Of a DNA stretch of 64,000 bases, positions 16,683-25,032 are shown piece by piece (within the stretch, counting starts at the first letter, position 1; each line of letters starts with the position of its first letter). Location of the stretch: contig DVEF01000015.1 in the NCBI GenBank assembly GCA_015295805.1, positions 18,452 through 82,451 on the forward strand, read 5' to 3'. The stretch is from Geminocystis sp. M7585_C2015_104 (GTDB lineage: Bacteria > Cyanobacteriota > Cyanobacteriia > Cyanobacteriales > Cyanobacteriaceae). Below the pieces are notes generated by a model that had not been told where the DNA came from, did not search any database, and was given only the letters and a program-made list of their open reading frames with translations. The position numbers and the translations under genes were made by a program.

Positions 16683-16838
16683 ATGAAAATCATGAAAATG
16701 TTAGAAGCCATAACCAGATATTTGACGGAAGGATTTGCCCGCATTTTTAGTCCACCAGAAGAAAATTCACCCCCAGAAATAGGGGTACAACCCTTTGATT
16801 GTGCGCCCTATCGGGAAAAATCTTCCGCCCACTCCTAG
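16683..16838 (+). CDS. 51-aa small protein, unknown function
   Basis: The frame is open from 16647, but the ATG at 16683 follows a near-perfect ribosome binding site. That gives a 51-residue product: MKIMKMLEAITRYLTEGFAR, then an IFSPPEENSPPEIGVQPFD stretch and a polar tail. The N-terminal 20 residues would form an amphipathic helix. The rest is proline-rich and acidic and probably disordered. It has its own -10 box, leader hairpin and downstream inverted repeat, so it is a real, monocistronic small gene. I do not recognise a characterised family. Confidence 0.7.
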   Translation: MKIMKMLEAITRYLTEGFARIFSPPEENSPPEIGVQPFDCAPYREKSSAHS

Positions 16839-16895
16839 GAATGCTAAGGTATTATTTTAGTTGGGAGGAGGACTAGTGTCTGGGAAGTGCATTAT

Positions 16896-16950
16896 CCCCC
16901 GTGAGAAAGGGATGGGGAGGCGGGGAGACTGCCGTTGTACCTCACGGGGG
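16896..16950. terminator. Long inverted repeat between convergent genes
   Basis: CCCCCGTGAG (16896-16905) pairs perfectly with CTCACGGGGG (16941-16950) around a 35-base loop. It lies between the stop of the 51-aa gene and the stop of the convergent gene at 16952, and may terminate both. The loop holds copy 2 of a 23-bp repeat. Confidence 0.5.
16911..16933 (+). repeat. 23-bp intergenic repeat, copy 2
   Basis: The sequence matches 8510-8532 at 20 of 23 positions, with the final 12 bases GGGGAGACTGCC identical. It fills most of the loop of the inverted repeat 16896-16950. Confidence 0.55.
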
Positions 16951-16951
16951 C

Positions 16952-17350
16952 CTATTTATTCTGATTGAGGAAGAAAACGGGGCGGGAGTCGGGTTCTACT
17001 TTGTAGCTATTTTTTTCTATAATTTTACGAGCCAGTTTGGGGTCGAAGGTTTCCGCAAATTCTTCTTCTAGTTTTTCCACCCGGGGTTTGATGAGGGCAA
17101 TTTCTGCCTCTATTTCTCTCAGTCTTGCTTGTTGTGTCAGGTGGTAGGGCAGCATTTGTTTGATACTCAACCCGGCAACAAGGGTAATGGTTACATTGAC
17201 GGCGATTTTCAAGGCCGTTTCGATGGCTTTTTGGGTGTGAAGACGTTTTTCCTCTCTTTCTTTTTGTTTGCGGAGACGTTGGAGGCGGAGGTATTCCTGG
17301 TGTTTTTCCTTCCTCAGCCTAGCCCTATATAAATACAAGTCAGAGTTCAT
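16952..17350 (-). CDS. Small bitopic coiled-coil membrane protein
   Basis: The 132-residue product has a basic, charged N-terminal 40 residues rich in RLRKEK-type repeats. One hydrophobic segment follows at about 48-66 (KIAVNVTITLVAGLSI), then a heptad-like acidic coiled coil (LREIEAEIALIKPRVEKLEEEF) and a polar tail. The layout is that of FtsL/DivIC-like division proteins, but no sequence motif proves this. It is likely a conserved cyanobacterial protein of unknown function. It shares direction with the DUF3593-like gene 36 bases upstream. Confidence 0.65.
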   Translation of the reverse strand: MNSDLYLYRARLRKEKHQEYLRLQRLRKQKEREEKRLHTQKAIETALKIAVNVTITLVAGLSIKQMLPYHLTQQARLREIEAEIALIKPRVEKLEEEFAETFDPKLARKIIEKNSYKVEPDSRPVFFLNQNK

Positions 17351-17386
17351 GATTTTGCTGCTATTTATTTGGGTTTAATTTTATAC

Positions 17387-17704
17387 CTATAGTTTCCTAT
17401 TTTCGGCGCTAATAACCGCCTGTCTAAAACCTAACACTACCAGGATATTAGACAGGGTGAGAAAAAATTCGGCACTACCATGCAACCAGTCTACATTGGC
17501 AAGGGAGGCGTGGTAGTGGCTTTCCGCATAAAACCCTGCCGGGATGGTAACGACTACAAACAACAAGAGAAAATAAAAACCAATCAGGGCGAGTTTTGGT
17601 GTCTTCCCTGACTTGGTTAAAAGCCATAAGAATACTAGATAGGGAAACAGGGAAAGGGCAAATAAATTCTTTTCCTGGAAAAAGTAGAGGATAAATTCTT
17701 TCAT
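17387..17704 (-). CDS. DUF3593-like membrane protein
   Basis: The 105-residue product has three hydrophobic segments and the stretch GFYAESHYHASLANVDWLHGSAEFFLTLSN. I associate this with DUF3593 proteins of cyanobacteria and plastid-bearing plants. The conserved histidines and the LHGSAE motif between helices two and three would face one side of the membrane. The function is unknown to me. It is co-directional with the coiled-coil gene downstream. Confidence 0.65.
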   Translation of the reverse strand: MKEFILYFFQEKNLFALSLFPYLVFLWLLTKSGKTPKLALIGFYFLLLFVVVTIPAGFYAESHYHASLANVDWLHGSAEFFLTLSNILVVLGFRQAVISAENRKL

Positions 17705-17868
17705 TTTTGTCTTTTATCTCTGGTTATGTTAAATATTTTTGCAGAAAGTAAAGAAAAACTGGGAATATGGGAGATAATGTGAAGATTGCTTAATATTTTG
17801 CCAGAAAGGGGACTCAATGGGGATTAAGATGGAATAGAGGGTATTTTTATCTGAATCGAGACATTACA

Positions 17869-18177
17869 ATGGAACACACCTACTATAAGGTCAGACTGAT
17901 AAATGAACAAAGAGGAATAGACAATGTGATAGAAGTGAGAGATGATGAGTACATATTAGATGCAGCAGAAAGACAGGGGTTTAATTTGCCCTACTCTTGT
18001 CGTGCAGGGGTGTGCATAACCTGTACTGCTAGAATTATTCAGGGAACCGTAAAACACGACTACGACTTTTTAAAGCCAAAGGAGATAGAGGCGGGTTTCT
18101 TTTTAACCTGTAAGGCGTATGCCACCTCTGATTTGACAATCAAAACCCATCAGGAGGATGCCCTGTTGGATTTGTAG
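17869..18177 (+). CDS. Plant-type [2Fe-2S] ferredoxin
   Basis: This one-electron carrier of 102 residues has the full cluster-binding set C44-x4-C49-x2-C52-x28-C81, in SCRAGVCITCTARI and FFLTCKAY. The N-terminal half (YKVRLINEQRGIDNVIEV) and the absence of a signal peptide fit a soluble photosynthetic-type ferredoxin. It differs from PetF in details such as CRAGVCITC where PetF has CRAGACSTC. It is probably one of the minor cyanobacterial isoforms, whose partners are uncertain. Its last 38 bases overlap the end of the convergent trmH-type gene. Confidence 0.92.
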   Translation: MEHTYYKVRLINEQRGIDNVIEVRDDEYILDAAERQGFNLPYSCRAGVCITCTARIIQGTVKHDYDFLKPKEIEAGFFLTCKAYATSDLTIKTHQEDALLDL

Positions 18178-18814
18178 GAGTGGGAGAAGGGGTAGTTAAC
18201 ACTAAAGAATCTTCTGGAGAGAAAACCTCATCCGCCTGGTAGTTAGTCCATTCCCTTAGTATCTCCCGATAGGTTTCTGGGGATAGCCGCATTTGTTGAT
18301 AATATCCCTTGGCTTCTCTCTGTCTTTGAGCCTCAAATAGGATAACGGCAGCCGCTACAGAAACATTCAAAGACTGTGTCATCCCCATCATGGGGATGTG
18401 GATGTGTTTGTCTGCCAAAGACATGGCTTCAGGACTTACACCATCCCTCTCTGCCCCTACTATAATGGCACAGGGGACAGTATAATCCACAGTCCGATAA
18501 GAAACAGTATTCTCCCCTACATGGGCGGCATAAATACTATAACCTTTCTGTTTAAGCCCTAGAATAAGCTGTTTTATGTCTTGATGATAGGTCAGTTTTA
18601 CCCACTTTTCCGCCCCAAGAGAAACACTGTGTGCTACAAATTCTTTTTGTGGTTCGGAATGCACCCAATGTACTTCCATTATCCCCACCGCCTCACAACT
18701 GCGAATAATGGCGGAAAGATTACGGGAGTTGTTAACATGGTCGGCAATGAGAGTCAAATCTGGTTGTCTTCTGGCTAATACGCTTTTGATTCTCTCCAGT
18801 CTTCGTTTTTCCAC
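18140..18814 (-). CDS. trmH: TrmH-type tRNA 2'-O-methyltransferase (SPOUT family)
   Basis: The 224-residue product has the SpoU/TrmH motifs. These are HVNNSRNLSAIIRSCEAVGI (motif 1), CAIIVGAERDGVS (motif 2) and the knotted SAM-binding motif 3, HIPMMGMTQSLNVSVAAA. TrmH methylates G18 in the D-loop of tRNAs. The N-terminal RRLERIKSVLARRQPDLTL is typical of TrmH itself. The C-terminus overlaps the convergent ferredoxin gene by 38 bases. Confidence 0.9.
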   Translation of the reverse strand: MEKRRLERIKSVLARRQPDLTLIADHVNNSRNLSAIIRSCEAVGIMEVHWVHSEPQKEFVAHSVSLGAEKWVKLTYHQDIKQLILGLKQKGYSIYAAHVGENTVSYRTVDYTVPCAIIVGAERDGVSPEAMSLADKHIHIPMMGMTQSLNVSVAAAVILFEAQRQREAKGYYQQMRLSPETYREILREWTNYQADEVFSPEDSLVLTTPSPTPTNPTGHPPDGF

Positions 18815-18942
18815 TATCTTCTTGCCAACAACAGTTTGTACCTCTAGTTACTGTTATAACCAATTCCCCATCCTGTCAGGAAGATAACATAATGTCAGTG
18901 GTATACTAGTTTAACCCGTAGGGTGTAAGTAAAATTGAAGGG

Positions 18943-20907
18943 ATGTGGTTAATGGGGAAAAATATCATCTTATCTTCACTAGCCTTGAGTTTACTGTTTT
19001 CCCCTACCTCTGTCGCCGCTGGGGAGAATAACCTTATTAGCTACAACAAAAACCTACTACTTGCGCAGACTAGAAGGGAAAAAGGCCTTTCTGAAAAAGA
19101 AATCCAAGAAATGACGCGGGAGTTACAAGCCTTGGTCCACCGGGTGGAGGCTACTCTGATTACAGTGGAAGCCAAAAATAGTGAGTATTCTGGCAGCAAC
19201 TCTATGAGGGAAATAGCTGAAGAGATAGTACAATCCCGTAAAGGCAATGCCAGTAGCGTTAACAAAGTAAGTACCCGTTTCAACAACTCCCGCGCCATGG
19301 CTGCCATCCAAAATGCCAGGGAGGTACTTAAGCAATTCCCCTTGGTTGCTAGGCAAGATGCTAATAGGGCAAGGCAGATATGGGTGGAAGCACGGAGGCG
19401 TCTTTGGGATAGCTATCCAGTGGATCGTCCTTTCCCCCAGTCGGAAATTAGGGCTATGTGGGTGGATAGGGGAACCATTGTCAAAGCCCGGTCAAAAAAG
19501 GATTTGGAGCCTCTTTTCAACAAAATGGCAGGGGCTGGCATTAACACTGTCTTTTTTGAAACCGTCAATGCCAGTTATCCTATTTACCCAAGTAAGGTGG
19601 CCCCCGCGCAAAACCCCCTCACCAGAGGATGGGATCCCCTTAAGGCGGCCATTGAACTTGCCCATGAGAGGGGGATGGAATTACATGCCTGGGTATGGGT
19701 GTTTGCCGCCGCTAATGAAGGGCATAATCGGATTGAGAGAAAACCGGATAATTACCTAGGACCAGTAATTTCCCGTAATCCTGACTGGGTTTTAAAAGAT
19801 CAAAATGGCTTTGTTTTCAACCGTACTCCCGGTTTCAAAAAGGCTTTCTTCGATCCTGCCAATCCCCAGGTGCGTAATTACCTTCTCTCTCTGTTTGAGG
19901 AAATTGTTACTAAATATAATGTAGACGGAATACACTTAGACTACATACGTTATCCCTTTCAAGATAGTCACACTCGTCAGCATTTTGGTTACACCTCTGC
20001 AAGTAGGGAATTGTTTAAGCAAACTTATGGGATTGACCCCATTGAGATACAACCTGGCAGTGAGCAGTGGCGTCTTTGGACTACTTTTCGCACACAGCAG
20101 GTTACCAGTTTTGTCAGTGAGGTGAGTCAACGTCTTAAAAGAAAACGTCCGGACTTGCTTATTTCTGCTGCTGTTTTCCCCATAGAGAGGGAGAAAAGAC
20201 TTAATGTTATTCAACAGGATTGGGAAGAGTGGATGTTCAACGAGTGGGTGGATTTGATAGTTTTAATGACTTACGCACTAGACACGGGCAATTTTGAAAC
20301 TCGCACTCGACCCATTCGCGATTTAGCTGACAAGAAGAATGGTAGTCTTATTATTCCTGGCATTCGTTTATTAGGTGTGCCAGATAGGGAAACCATAGAT
20401 CAGGTACAATCTATTCGTAACATGCCCTCTGGGGGTTATGCTCTTTTTGCCGCAGAGAATTTCAAGTCTTCCCTCCAGGGCATTCTAGCCCAAACCCAGG
20501 GCAGTACTAGTAGTAATCCTCAACCTTTGCCTCATCGTCAACCCTTTCATAGTGCCTTCCAGCGTTATCTTTCTCTCAAACAGGAGTGGATTTTTGTCCT
20601 GGCTACTAATCGTATCGCCATTGATACCCCGTACATCATACCTTGGGCTGAACAGGCTGACAAACTCACTGCTAGACTTAGGGAATTGGTCAACAATCCT
20701 AGTGGGAATAATTTAAAACATGCTCAATCGGAATTATCCACCTTGAAGTTCAAACTTTCCCGTTATTTGGAAAGGGAAAAACGCCAGAATCCTGCCTTGG
20801 TAGACAGTTGGTTTAATCGTCTAATTACCATTGATAATTTGTTGCGTTACGGGGAGAGGACTATGCTGAATGGCAATGGGAAAAATAATTCTATAACCCA
20901 GAAATAA
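18943..20907 (+). CDS. Secreted GHL10-type glycosyl hydrolase (DUF187 family)
   Basis: The 654-residue product begins with a signal peptide, using either the ATG at 18943 or the one at 18952, with a cleavage site after about residue 26. A helical linker follows, and then a TIM-barrel domain from about residue 165. The barrel has EIRAMWVDRGTIVKARSK, NTVFFETVNASYPIYPS, ELHAWVWVFAA and GIHLDYIRYPF, the hallmarks of the GHL10/DUF187 glycosyl-hydrolase-like family. The C-terminal 130 residues are helical and not part of the barrel. The substrate is unknown. A role in peptidoglycan or exopolysaccharide turnover is inference. Confidence 0.85.
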   Translation: MWLMGKNIILSSLALSLLFSPTSVAAGENNLISYNKNLLLAQTRREKGLSEKEIQEMTRELQALVHRVEATLITVEAKNSEYSGSNSMREIAEEIVQSRKGNASSVNKVSTRFNNSRAMAAIQNAREVLKQFPLVARQDANRARQIWVEARRRLWDSYPVDRPFPQSEIRAMWVDRGTIVKARSKKDLEPLFNKMAGAGINTVFFETVNASYPIYPSKVAPAQNPLTRGWDPLKAAIELAHERGMELHAWVWVFAAANEGHNRIERKPDNYLGPVISRNPDWVLKDQNGFVFNRTPGFKKAFFDPANPQVRNYLLSLFEEIVTKYNVDGIHLDYIRYPFQDSHTRQHFGYTSASRELFKQTYGIDPIEIQPGSEQWRLWTTFRTQQVTSFVSEVSQRLKRKRPDLLISAAVFPIEREKRLNVIQQDWEEWMFNEWVDLIVLMTYALDTGNFETRTRPIRDLADKKNGSLIIPGIRLLGVPDRETIDQVQSIRNMPSGGYALFAAENFKSSLQGILAQTQGSTSSNPQPLPHRQPFHSAFQRYLSLKQEWIFVLATNRIAIDTPYIIPWAEQADKLTARLRELVNNPSGNNLKHAQSELSTLKFKLSRYLEREKRQNPALVDSWFNRLITIDNLLRYGERTMLNGNGKNNSITQK

Positions 20908-21364
20908 CTACTTACTTTTCGGGAAAATCTCCTCTCCGTGTATTCTTTGCGGGCAGGATTTATATCAAAAAGGATTTTATTGTTTTCTTTCCCAAAGTAT
21001 CCTTTTAGTATTCCCAGGTCTGCCAAAAACTTGTTGGATATTTCTTACCATCGGTAGTCGCATTTAGGCACAGCAATAGCAGAGTAGTTACAGTCAATGG
21101 GAAATCTGGGGATGACTGTCTAATCCCCAATTTCTCCTATGTTCCCATGGGACAATTTGACCAAAGCCTTAAAATAGGGGGTAGGATAAAGGGTGAGGAT
21201 GCTAGTTCACAGGGCTATGGCAAGGCATTGGGGGACATAAGGCGAGCCAGTGAGGGTTATAGTGGTAATACTTGACAATTTCAGGGCTCGTATATGAGCT
21301 ACCTCTTGCATGCCTCCGTCTTGTCATTCTGCATGAGGTATTGTTTTACAATTTAATACTCCGT
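20908..21364. other. Gene-free stretch with hairpins
   Basis: I see no protein gene or known RNA in these 457 bases. AAAAGGAT (20968-20975) can pair with ATCCTTTT (20999-21006), a possible end for the hydrolase transcript. At 21100-21137, GGGAAAT and GGGGA pair with TCCCC and ATTTC in a two-tier hairpin. It contains GGGGATGACTGT, a member of the short repeat family found at 54.8-56.3 kb. At 21299-21340, TACCTCTTGCA and TGCATGAGGTA form a third inverted repeat with one mismatch. Confidence 0.5.
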
Positions 21365-21902
21365 TTAACTTGAAAAAAACACATTGGCCACTGCCTGGTT
21401 ATAGCTAAATTGGGGAAAGAGCTGGGCTTTGGGCTGTGCAAACAATTCCAAGTCCACATAGGGGGGGAGGCTTTTAAAGTATCAATCAACCCCCAGGAGT
21501 CTTTACTAACCACTAGCCTGTAGGGGGGCGCGGATGGGGTAAAAGCCATGACTCCGAGGGGGGGTGGAGACTATGATGCCCAACTGTCGGAGTAAGTCTT
21601 CTGCTGGGGTGTCACGTAGCATTTTGTAGGAGGTTTTTTTGGGAGATATGGTAGGACTGGTTTAACAACAGCCCAATTTCCAAGAGGGTTTTTTCGTCTA
21701 GGGAAACATTGGGCAGTGGGAATTCTCCTCCCTTGGCAGATTTCTCCAGAAAGTCAACACTGGCATTGCCAACATATCTCTTCCCCCCATGATAACGCCC
21801 TTTTTTTCCATGGCGGGGGGTGTGGGGGTTGTTGCAATGGACTGTTACTTGTCCACTTTTACTGGGGGATTTATAATGGGAGTGAGTAATACGGTTTCCC
21901 AA
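21365..21902 (-). pseudogene. Decayed protein gene with frameshift and in-frame stops
   Basis: Minus-strand frame 1 opens at 21902 and reads protein-like sequence (NASVDFLEKSAKGGEF, LDEKTLLEIGLLLNQSYHIS) until a run of seven T bases at 21634-21640. A one-base shift there continues as YKMLRDTPAEDLLRQLGIIV and HGFYPIRAPLQASG. Three stops follow in that frame (21506-21508, 21503-21505 and 21482-21484). The same frame then gives YFKSLPPYVDLELFAQPKAQ and NQAVANVFFSS before a final stop at 21365. The product is not recognised. The promoter of the divergent GAF gene lies inside the 5' end, so the original start may have been downstream of 21902. Confidence 0.55.
21849..21877 (+). promoter_or_regulatory. 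Promoter of the GAF gene
   Basis: TTGTCC (21849-21854), 17 bases, TATAAT (21872-21877). The spacing is ideal and the start codon is 28 bases downstream. Confidence 0.65.
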
Positions 21903-21904
21903 TT

Positions 21905-22531
21905 ATGACGGATTCCAAGCAACAGTCTCCCGAGGCTTTAGCCATAGAGGTGGCCTCCTTAAGGGGTATGGTGGAACAGTTGAGCAAGTATAAAAGGGCA
22001 ATGGAGGCTCAACAAGAACTGTTTAAGGCCATTCTGAGAATGGGCAGTGTTGCCAGTGGGAGACTGATGTTACGTTCTGTGCTTCTAGAAATATGTGAGA
22101 AGACAAGAGAGATACTAAAAGCGGAAAAGGCAAGTTTGTTCATATTAAGCCCGAAGGGGGTGATAACAGAAAGTATATTGGCAAGGGGGCCAACCATTCA
22201 GGAGGAGAAGACTCAATTAATTGGGACTGTTTTGAAACAGGGGTTAGCGGGGTGGGTGTATCGTTATCGTCGGATGGCGCTAGTAAAGGATACCAAAGAG
22301 GACGAACGTTGGTTGGAATTTGAACGTCAACCCTATCAAGTGGGCTCTGCCATTTGTGTACCCTTCTTGAAAGGCAGTATAGTGCTGGGGATTCTGACAC
22401 TCACCCATGCCCAACCCTATCATTTTAATGAGGACATGGCGGAGTTCATGGAGGTTTTTTCTCCCTCCATTGCCATTGCTTTAGACTATGCCACTACCCT
22501 TTTTGAAGCTAGCTCTCAGCCTGGTCAATAG
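21905..22531 (+). CDS. Single-domain GAF protein
   Basis: The 208-residue product has a short N-terminal coiled coil (EALAIEVASLRGMVEQLSKYK). One GAF domain follows from about residue 55 to 195 (LLEICEKTREILKAEKASLFIL, GLAGWVYRYRRMALVKD, SAICVPFLKGSIVLGILTL). No cysteine sits at the usual bilin-attachment position and no output domain follows. It is probably a small-ligand or redox sensor acting through a partner, or a dimer adaptor. It ends three bases before the convergent rimM stop. Confidence 0.85.
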   Translation: MTDSKQQSPEALAIEVASLRGMVEQLSKYKRAMEAQQELFKAILRMGSVASGRLMLRSVLLEICEKTREILKAEKASLFILSPKGVITESILARGPTIQEEKTQLIGTVLKQGLAGWVYRYRRMALVKDTKEDERWLEFERQPYQVGSAICVPFLKGSIVLGILTLTHAQPYHFNEDMAEFMEVFSPSIAIALDYATTLFEASSQPGQ

Positions 22532-22534
22532 TTT

Positions 22535-23182
22535 TCATCTTGCCTCTTCTGCCAAATCCAGATTCAACAGTCCTAGGGGTGGGTTTATTTCAATTCTGCG
22601 GTTTTCCAGGTCCACTACTGGGACAATTTCGTCTACAAAGGGAATCAAGACGGTGAAGGGTTTTGTTTTTCTTGGCCTAAATTTGCGCAACTTGGAATAG
22701 CGGTTTAGTTTACTCAAGTCGGGGATTTTTCTTTCTTTTTGGGGGGGTTGTTTATGGAGTTTGACTTCCAGGATGTCGTTGCCGGCGGCGAAAACATCTA
22801 CTACCACTCCTATGTTTTCCCCAGTTGCCTGAATATAAACTTCTAGGTCAATCAGATCGGATACGTGATATTCTCCCTCTTTTAGTTCGGGTTTATCACA
22901 TTTTAGTACAAAAATCTTACAACCCCTTAGAGTTTCTGCAGTCTGGCGATCGTCAATGCCAGCAAATTTAACGACAAACACATTCTTGCCAGGGATTTTC
23001 CAGCCTCTTTCTAATTGGATTTTTTGGGGGGATGGGGAGTGGGGTTTAGTTATCCAGCGGATTCCGGGTTTTTGAAAACGTTCGGGAAAATCGGTATCAC
23101 TTTGGACTTTTACATTCCCCTTTAAACCTTGGGGACATACAATTGTACCAATTTCTAGGAATTCTGTTATTTCCAGTTCCAC
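22535..23182 (-). CDS. rimM: Ribosome maturation factor RimM
   Basis: RimM helps assemble the 30S subunit head and binds ribosomal protein S19. The 215-residue product has the N-terminal RimM domain (IGTIVCPQGLKGNVKVQSDT) and the C-terminal PRC-barrel-like domain (LIDLEVYIQATGENIGVVVD, then FVDEIVPVVDLENRRIEINPP). An insert of basic residues between about 155 and 180 (KIPDLSKLNRYSKLRKFRPR) makes it longer than the E. coli protein of 182 residues. Confidence 0.93.
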   Translation of the reverse strand: MELEITEFLEIGTIVCPQGLKGNVKVQSDTDFPERFQKPGIRWITKPHSPSPQKIQLERGWKIPGKNVFVVKFAGIDDRQTAETLRGCKIFVLKCDKPELKEGEYHVSDLIDLEVYIQATGENIGVVVDVFAAGNDILEVKLHKQPPQKERKIPDLSKLNRYSKLRKFRPRKTKPFTVLIPFVDEIVPVVDLENRRIEINPPLGLLNLDLAEEAR

Positions 23183-23249
23183 TTTTTTTCCACTACTGAC
23201 ATAACCGGATTGTCATTATCCATTATTGTAACAACTATCCCCTTGTCTG

Positions 23250-24902
23250 CTACTGCCCTACCCCTACCCTTTCCCTAATTGCTTTCCAGGCGACGTCTAG
23301 GAGTTTGCGGGGGTGTAATTCTGGTTGAATTAGCTGCCATAGTCTTTTTACTTCCTCGGTGTGGAGTCTATCGTCTTCTATCAGGGCGGTTATGATTTGC
23401 TGACGGAGGTATTCCCCTTCTGGGGATACTAAAAATTGTAGCCCGAGACCAGCGGTAGGGAGAAGGTCAAAGTGTCCATCCATACGGGCCAGTGCTATCA
23501 TATGTTCTAGTCTTTGCCATTGGAATTTGCCGTCTTTAAACAACACTTCCAGCAGACGTTTACGCATTGCCGGGGATTCTTCTGTTAAGAGTCTGCGGGA
23601 GACGTAGGGGAATGATACTTCTACGATGCGGAAATTAGGGTTTAAACTCAATGCTAATCCTTCTTGGGTTACTAGGGAGCGGATAATGAGGGCGAATTTT
23701 GCCGGCACTCGGAAGGGGTAATCAAACATCAACTCAGAGAAATCGTCTGTAATGGTTTTAAAATTGAAGTCAGAAACACTCCGGCCGATGGCGTTGTTGA
23801 ATACTTTTTCTAGGGCTGGTATGATAGGTCTGATGTCGGTTTCTGGTGTCAGGAAACCCAGTTTAACAAAATCTTCTGCCAGGGCTTTATAGTCCTTATT
23901 GATCAGTTGAACTACAGAGGATACAATGGTCTCTTTAGTGTCTTCACTGAGTTGGTCCATCATGCCAAAATCGATATAGGCCATGCGGCCGTCTGGCATG
24001 GCAAATAGATTACCAGGATGGGGATCTGCGTGGAAGAATCCGTGTTCCAAAAGCTGTCTTAATCCGGAGATAACACCGATACGAATTAGATTATCTGGAT
24101 TTAATCCTGCCGCTTTTATACTTTCTACATCAGTTAATTTATAACCATTTATCCACTCCAAGGTGAGGACTTTATGGGTTGTATAACGCCAGTATATGGC
24201 GGGGACTTTTATGTCTTTATCTCCTCGAAAGTTTGCGGCAAATTTTTCTGCATTTCTGGCTTCATTTAAGTAGTCGATTTCTTCAAAAAGTTTAGCACCG
24301 AACTCGTCTACAATTAGTTCTAGATTATGTCCTAGGTTGAGGGGTAAAAACTTGCCAAAGTGTACTGCCATCCAGCGTAATAGGTACAAATCGAGGGTGA
24401 GGATTGGCAAAAGGTTGGGCCTTTGGACTTTTATAGCCACTTCCTCGCCGGTATGGAGATAGCCTCGGTAAACTTGTCCAAGACTGGCGGCGGCTACGGG
24501 TTGAGAGGAGATTTCGCGATAGGCTTCTTCTATTTTCAGGTCTAATTCTTTCTCGATAATCTGAAAAGCTATCTTATTATCGAAGGGGGGAAGCTGGTCT
24601 TGTAGCTTGGTTAATTCTTCCAAGTAATCTTTTTTTACTAAGTCTGGGCGGGTGGATAGAGCTTGTCCTACCTTAATAAATGTGGGGCCTAATCTAGTTA
24701 GAATTTGTCTTAACTCTTCAGCTCTTTTTTGCTTGTTTTTTTCTTCTTTTTTAAAGATTTTGTCTAGTAACAAATGTAGGTAGAAAATGCCAAAATGGAA
24801 GAGGATTTGTAGGCCACGACGGACAACCAACCAGGGGCGACGATTGTAGTAATTAGCAATTACTTCTGGGGAATAGCGTTGGAGGGTTTCAATGTCTGTC
24901 AT
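23250..24902 (-). CDS. ABC1/UbiB-family atypical kinase
   Basis: The 550-residue product belongs to the AarF/ABC1/UbiB family, which in cyanobacteria and plastids regulates prenyl-lipid (quinone, tocopherol) metabolism. Visible motifs are KxGQ (TFIKVGQALSTRPDL), the alanine-rich loop AAASLGQVYRG that replaces a normal P-loop, and the ATP-binding lysine in VAIKVQRPN. The HADPHPGN and YIDFGMMDQL catalytic motifs follow. The upstream region holds a -10-like TATAAT on the minus strand and an inverted repeat at 24955-24989. Confidence 0.92.
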   Translation of the reverse strand: MTDIETLQRYSPEVIANYYNRRPWLVVRRGLQILFHFGIFYLHLLLDKIFKKEEKNKQKRAEELRQILTRLGPTFIKVGQALSTRPDLVKKDYLEELTKLQDQLPPFDNKIAFQIIEKELDLKIEEAYREISSQPVAAASLGQVYRGYLHTGEEVAIKVQRPNLLPILTLDLYLLRWMAVHFGKFLPLNLGHNLELIVDEFGAKLFEEIDYLNEARNAEKFAANFRGDKDIKVPAIYWRYTTHKVLTLEWINGYKLTDVESIKAAGLNPDNLIRIGVISGLRQLLEHGFFHADPHPGNLFAMPDGRMAYIDFGMMDQLSEDTKETIVSSVVQLINKDYKALAEDFVKLGFLTPETDIRPIIPALEKVFNNAIGRSVSDFNFKTITDDFSELMFDYPFRVPAKFALIIRSLVTQEGLALSLNPNFRIVEVSFPYVSRRLLTEESPAMRKRLLEVLFKDGKFQWQRLEHMIALARMDGHFDLLPTAGLGLQFLVSPEGEYLRQQIITALIEDDRLHTEEVKRLWQLIQPELHPRKLLDVAWKAIRERVGVGQ

Positions 24903-24954
24903 TGTCGTTTGTTAAATTAGTATAAATATTATTAAGTTTTTGTTATCTCTAATA

Positions 24955-24989
24955 CCCATTATATAGGGGGATTATACAACAATAATGGG
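24955..24989 (-). promoter_or_regulatory. Inverted repeat upstream of the ABC1 kinase gene
   Basis: CCCATTAT (24955-24962) and ATAATGGG (24982-24989) are perfectly complementary and 19 bases apart. On the minus strand they frame two TATAAT-like hexamers, 50-90 bases before the ABC1 start. The arrangement suits an operator over a promoter. Confidence 0.4.
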
Positions 24990-24996
24990 ACAGACA

Positions 24997-25027
24997 GGAA
25001 ACCCCCCGGGGGGTGGGGCTTGTTTCC
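24997..25027 (-). terminator. GC-rich hairpin after the RNase J gene
   Basis: GGAAA (24997-25001) and TTTCC (25023-25027) flank CCCC/GGGG pairs. The middle is the perfect palindrome CCCCCCGGGGGG (25002-25013). It starts six bases after the rnj stop. There is no T-tract, so the terminator call is weak. Confidence 0.35.
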
Positions 25028-25032
25028 ACCAT

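Noticed and set aside
21600..21660. Programmed frameshift at the T7 run in the minus-strand frame
   Set aside because: The shifted frame meets three stops soon afterwards, so decay explains the pattern better than a functional shift.
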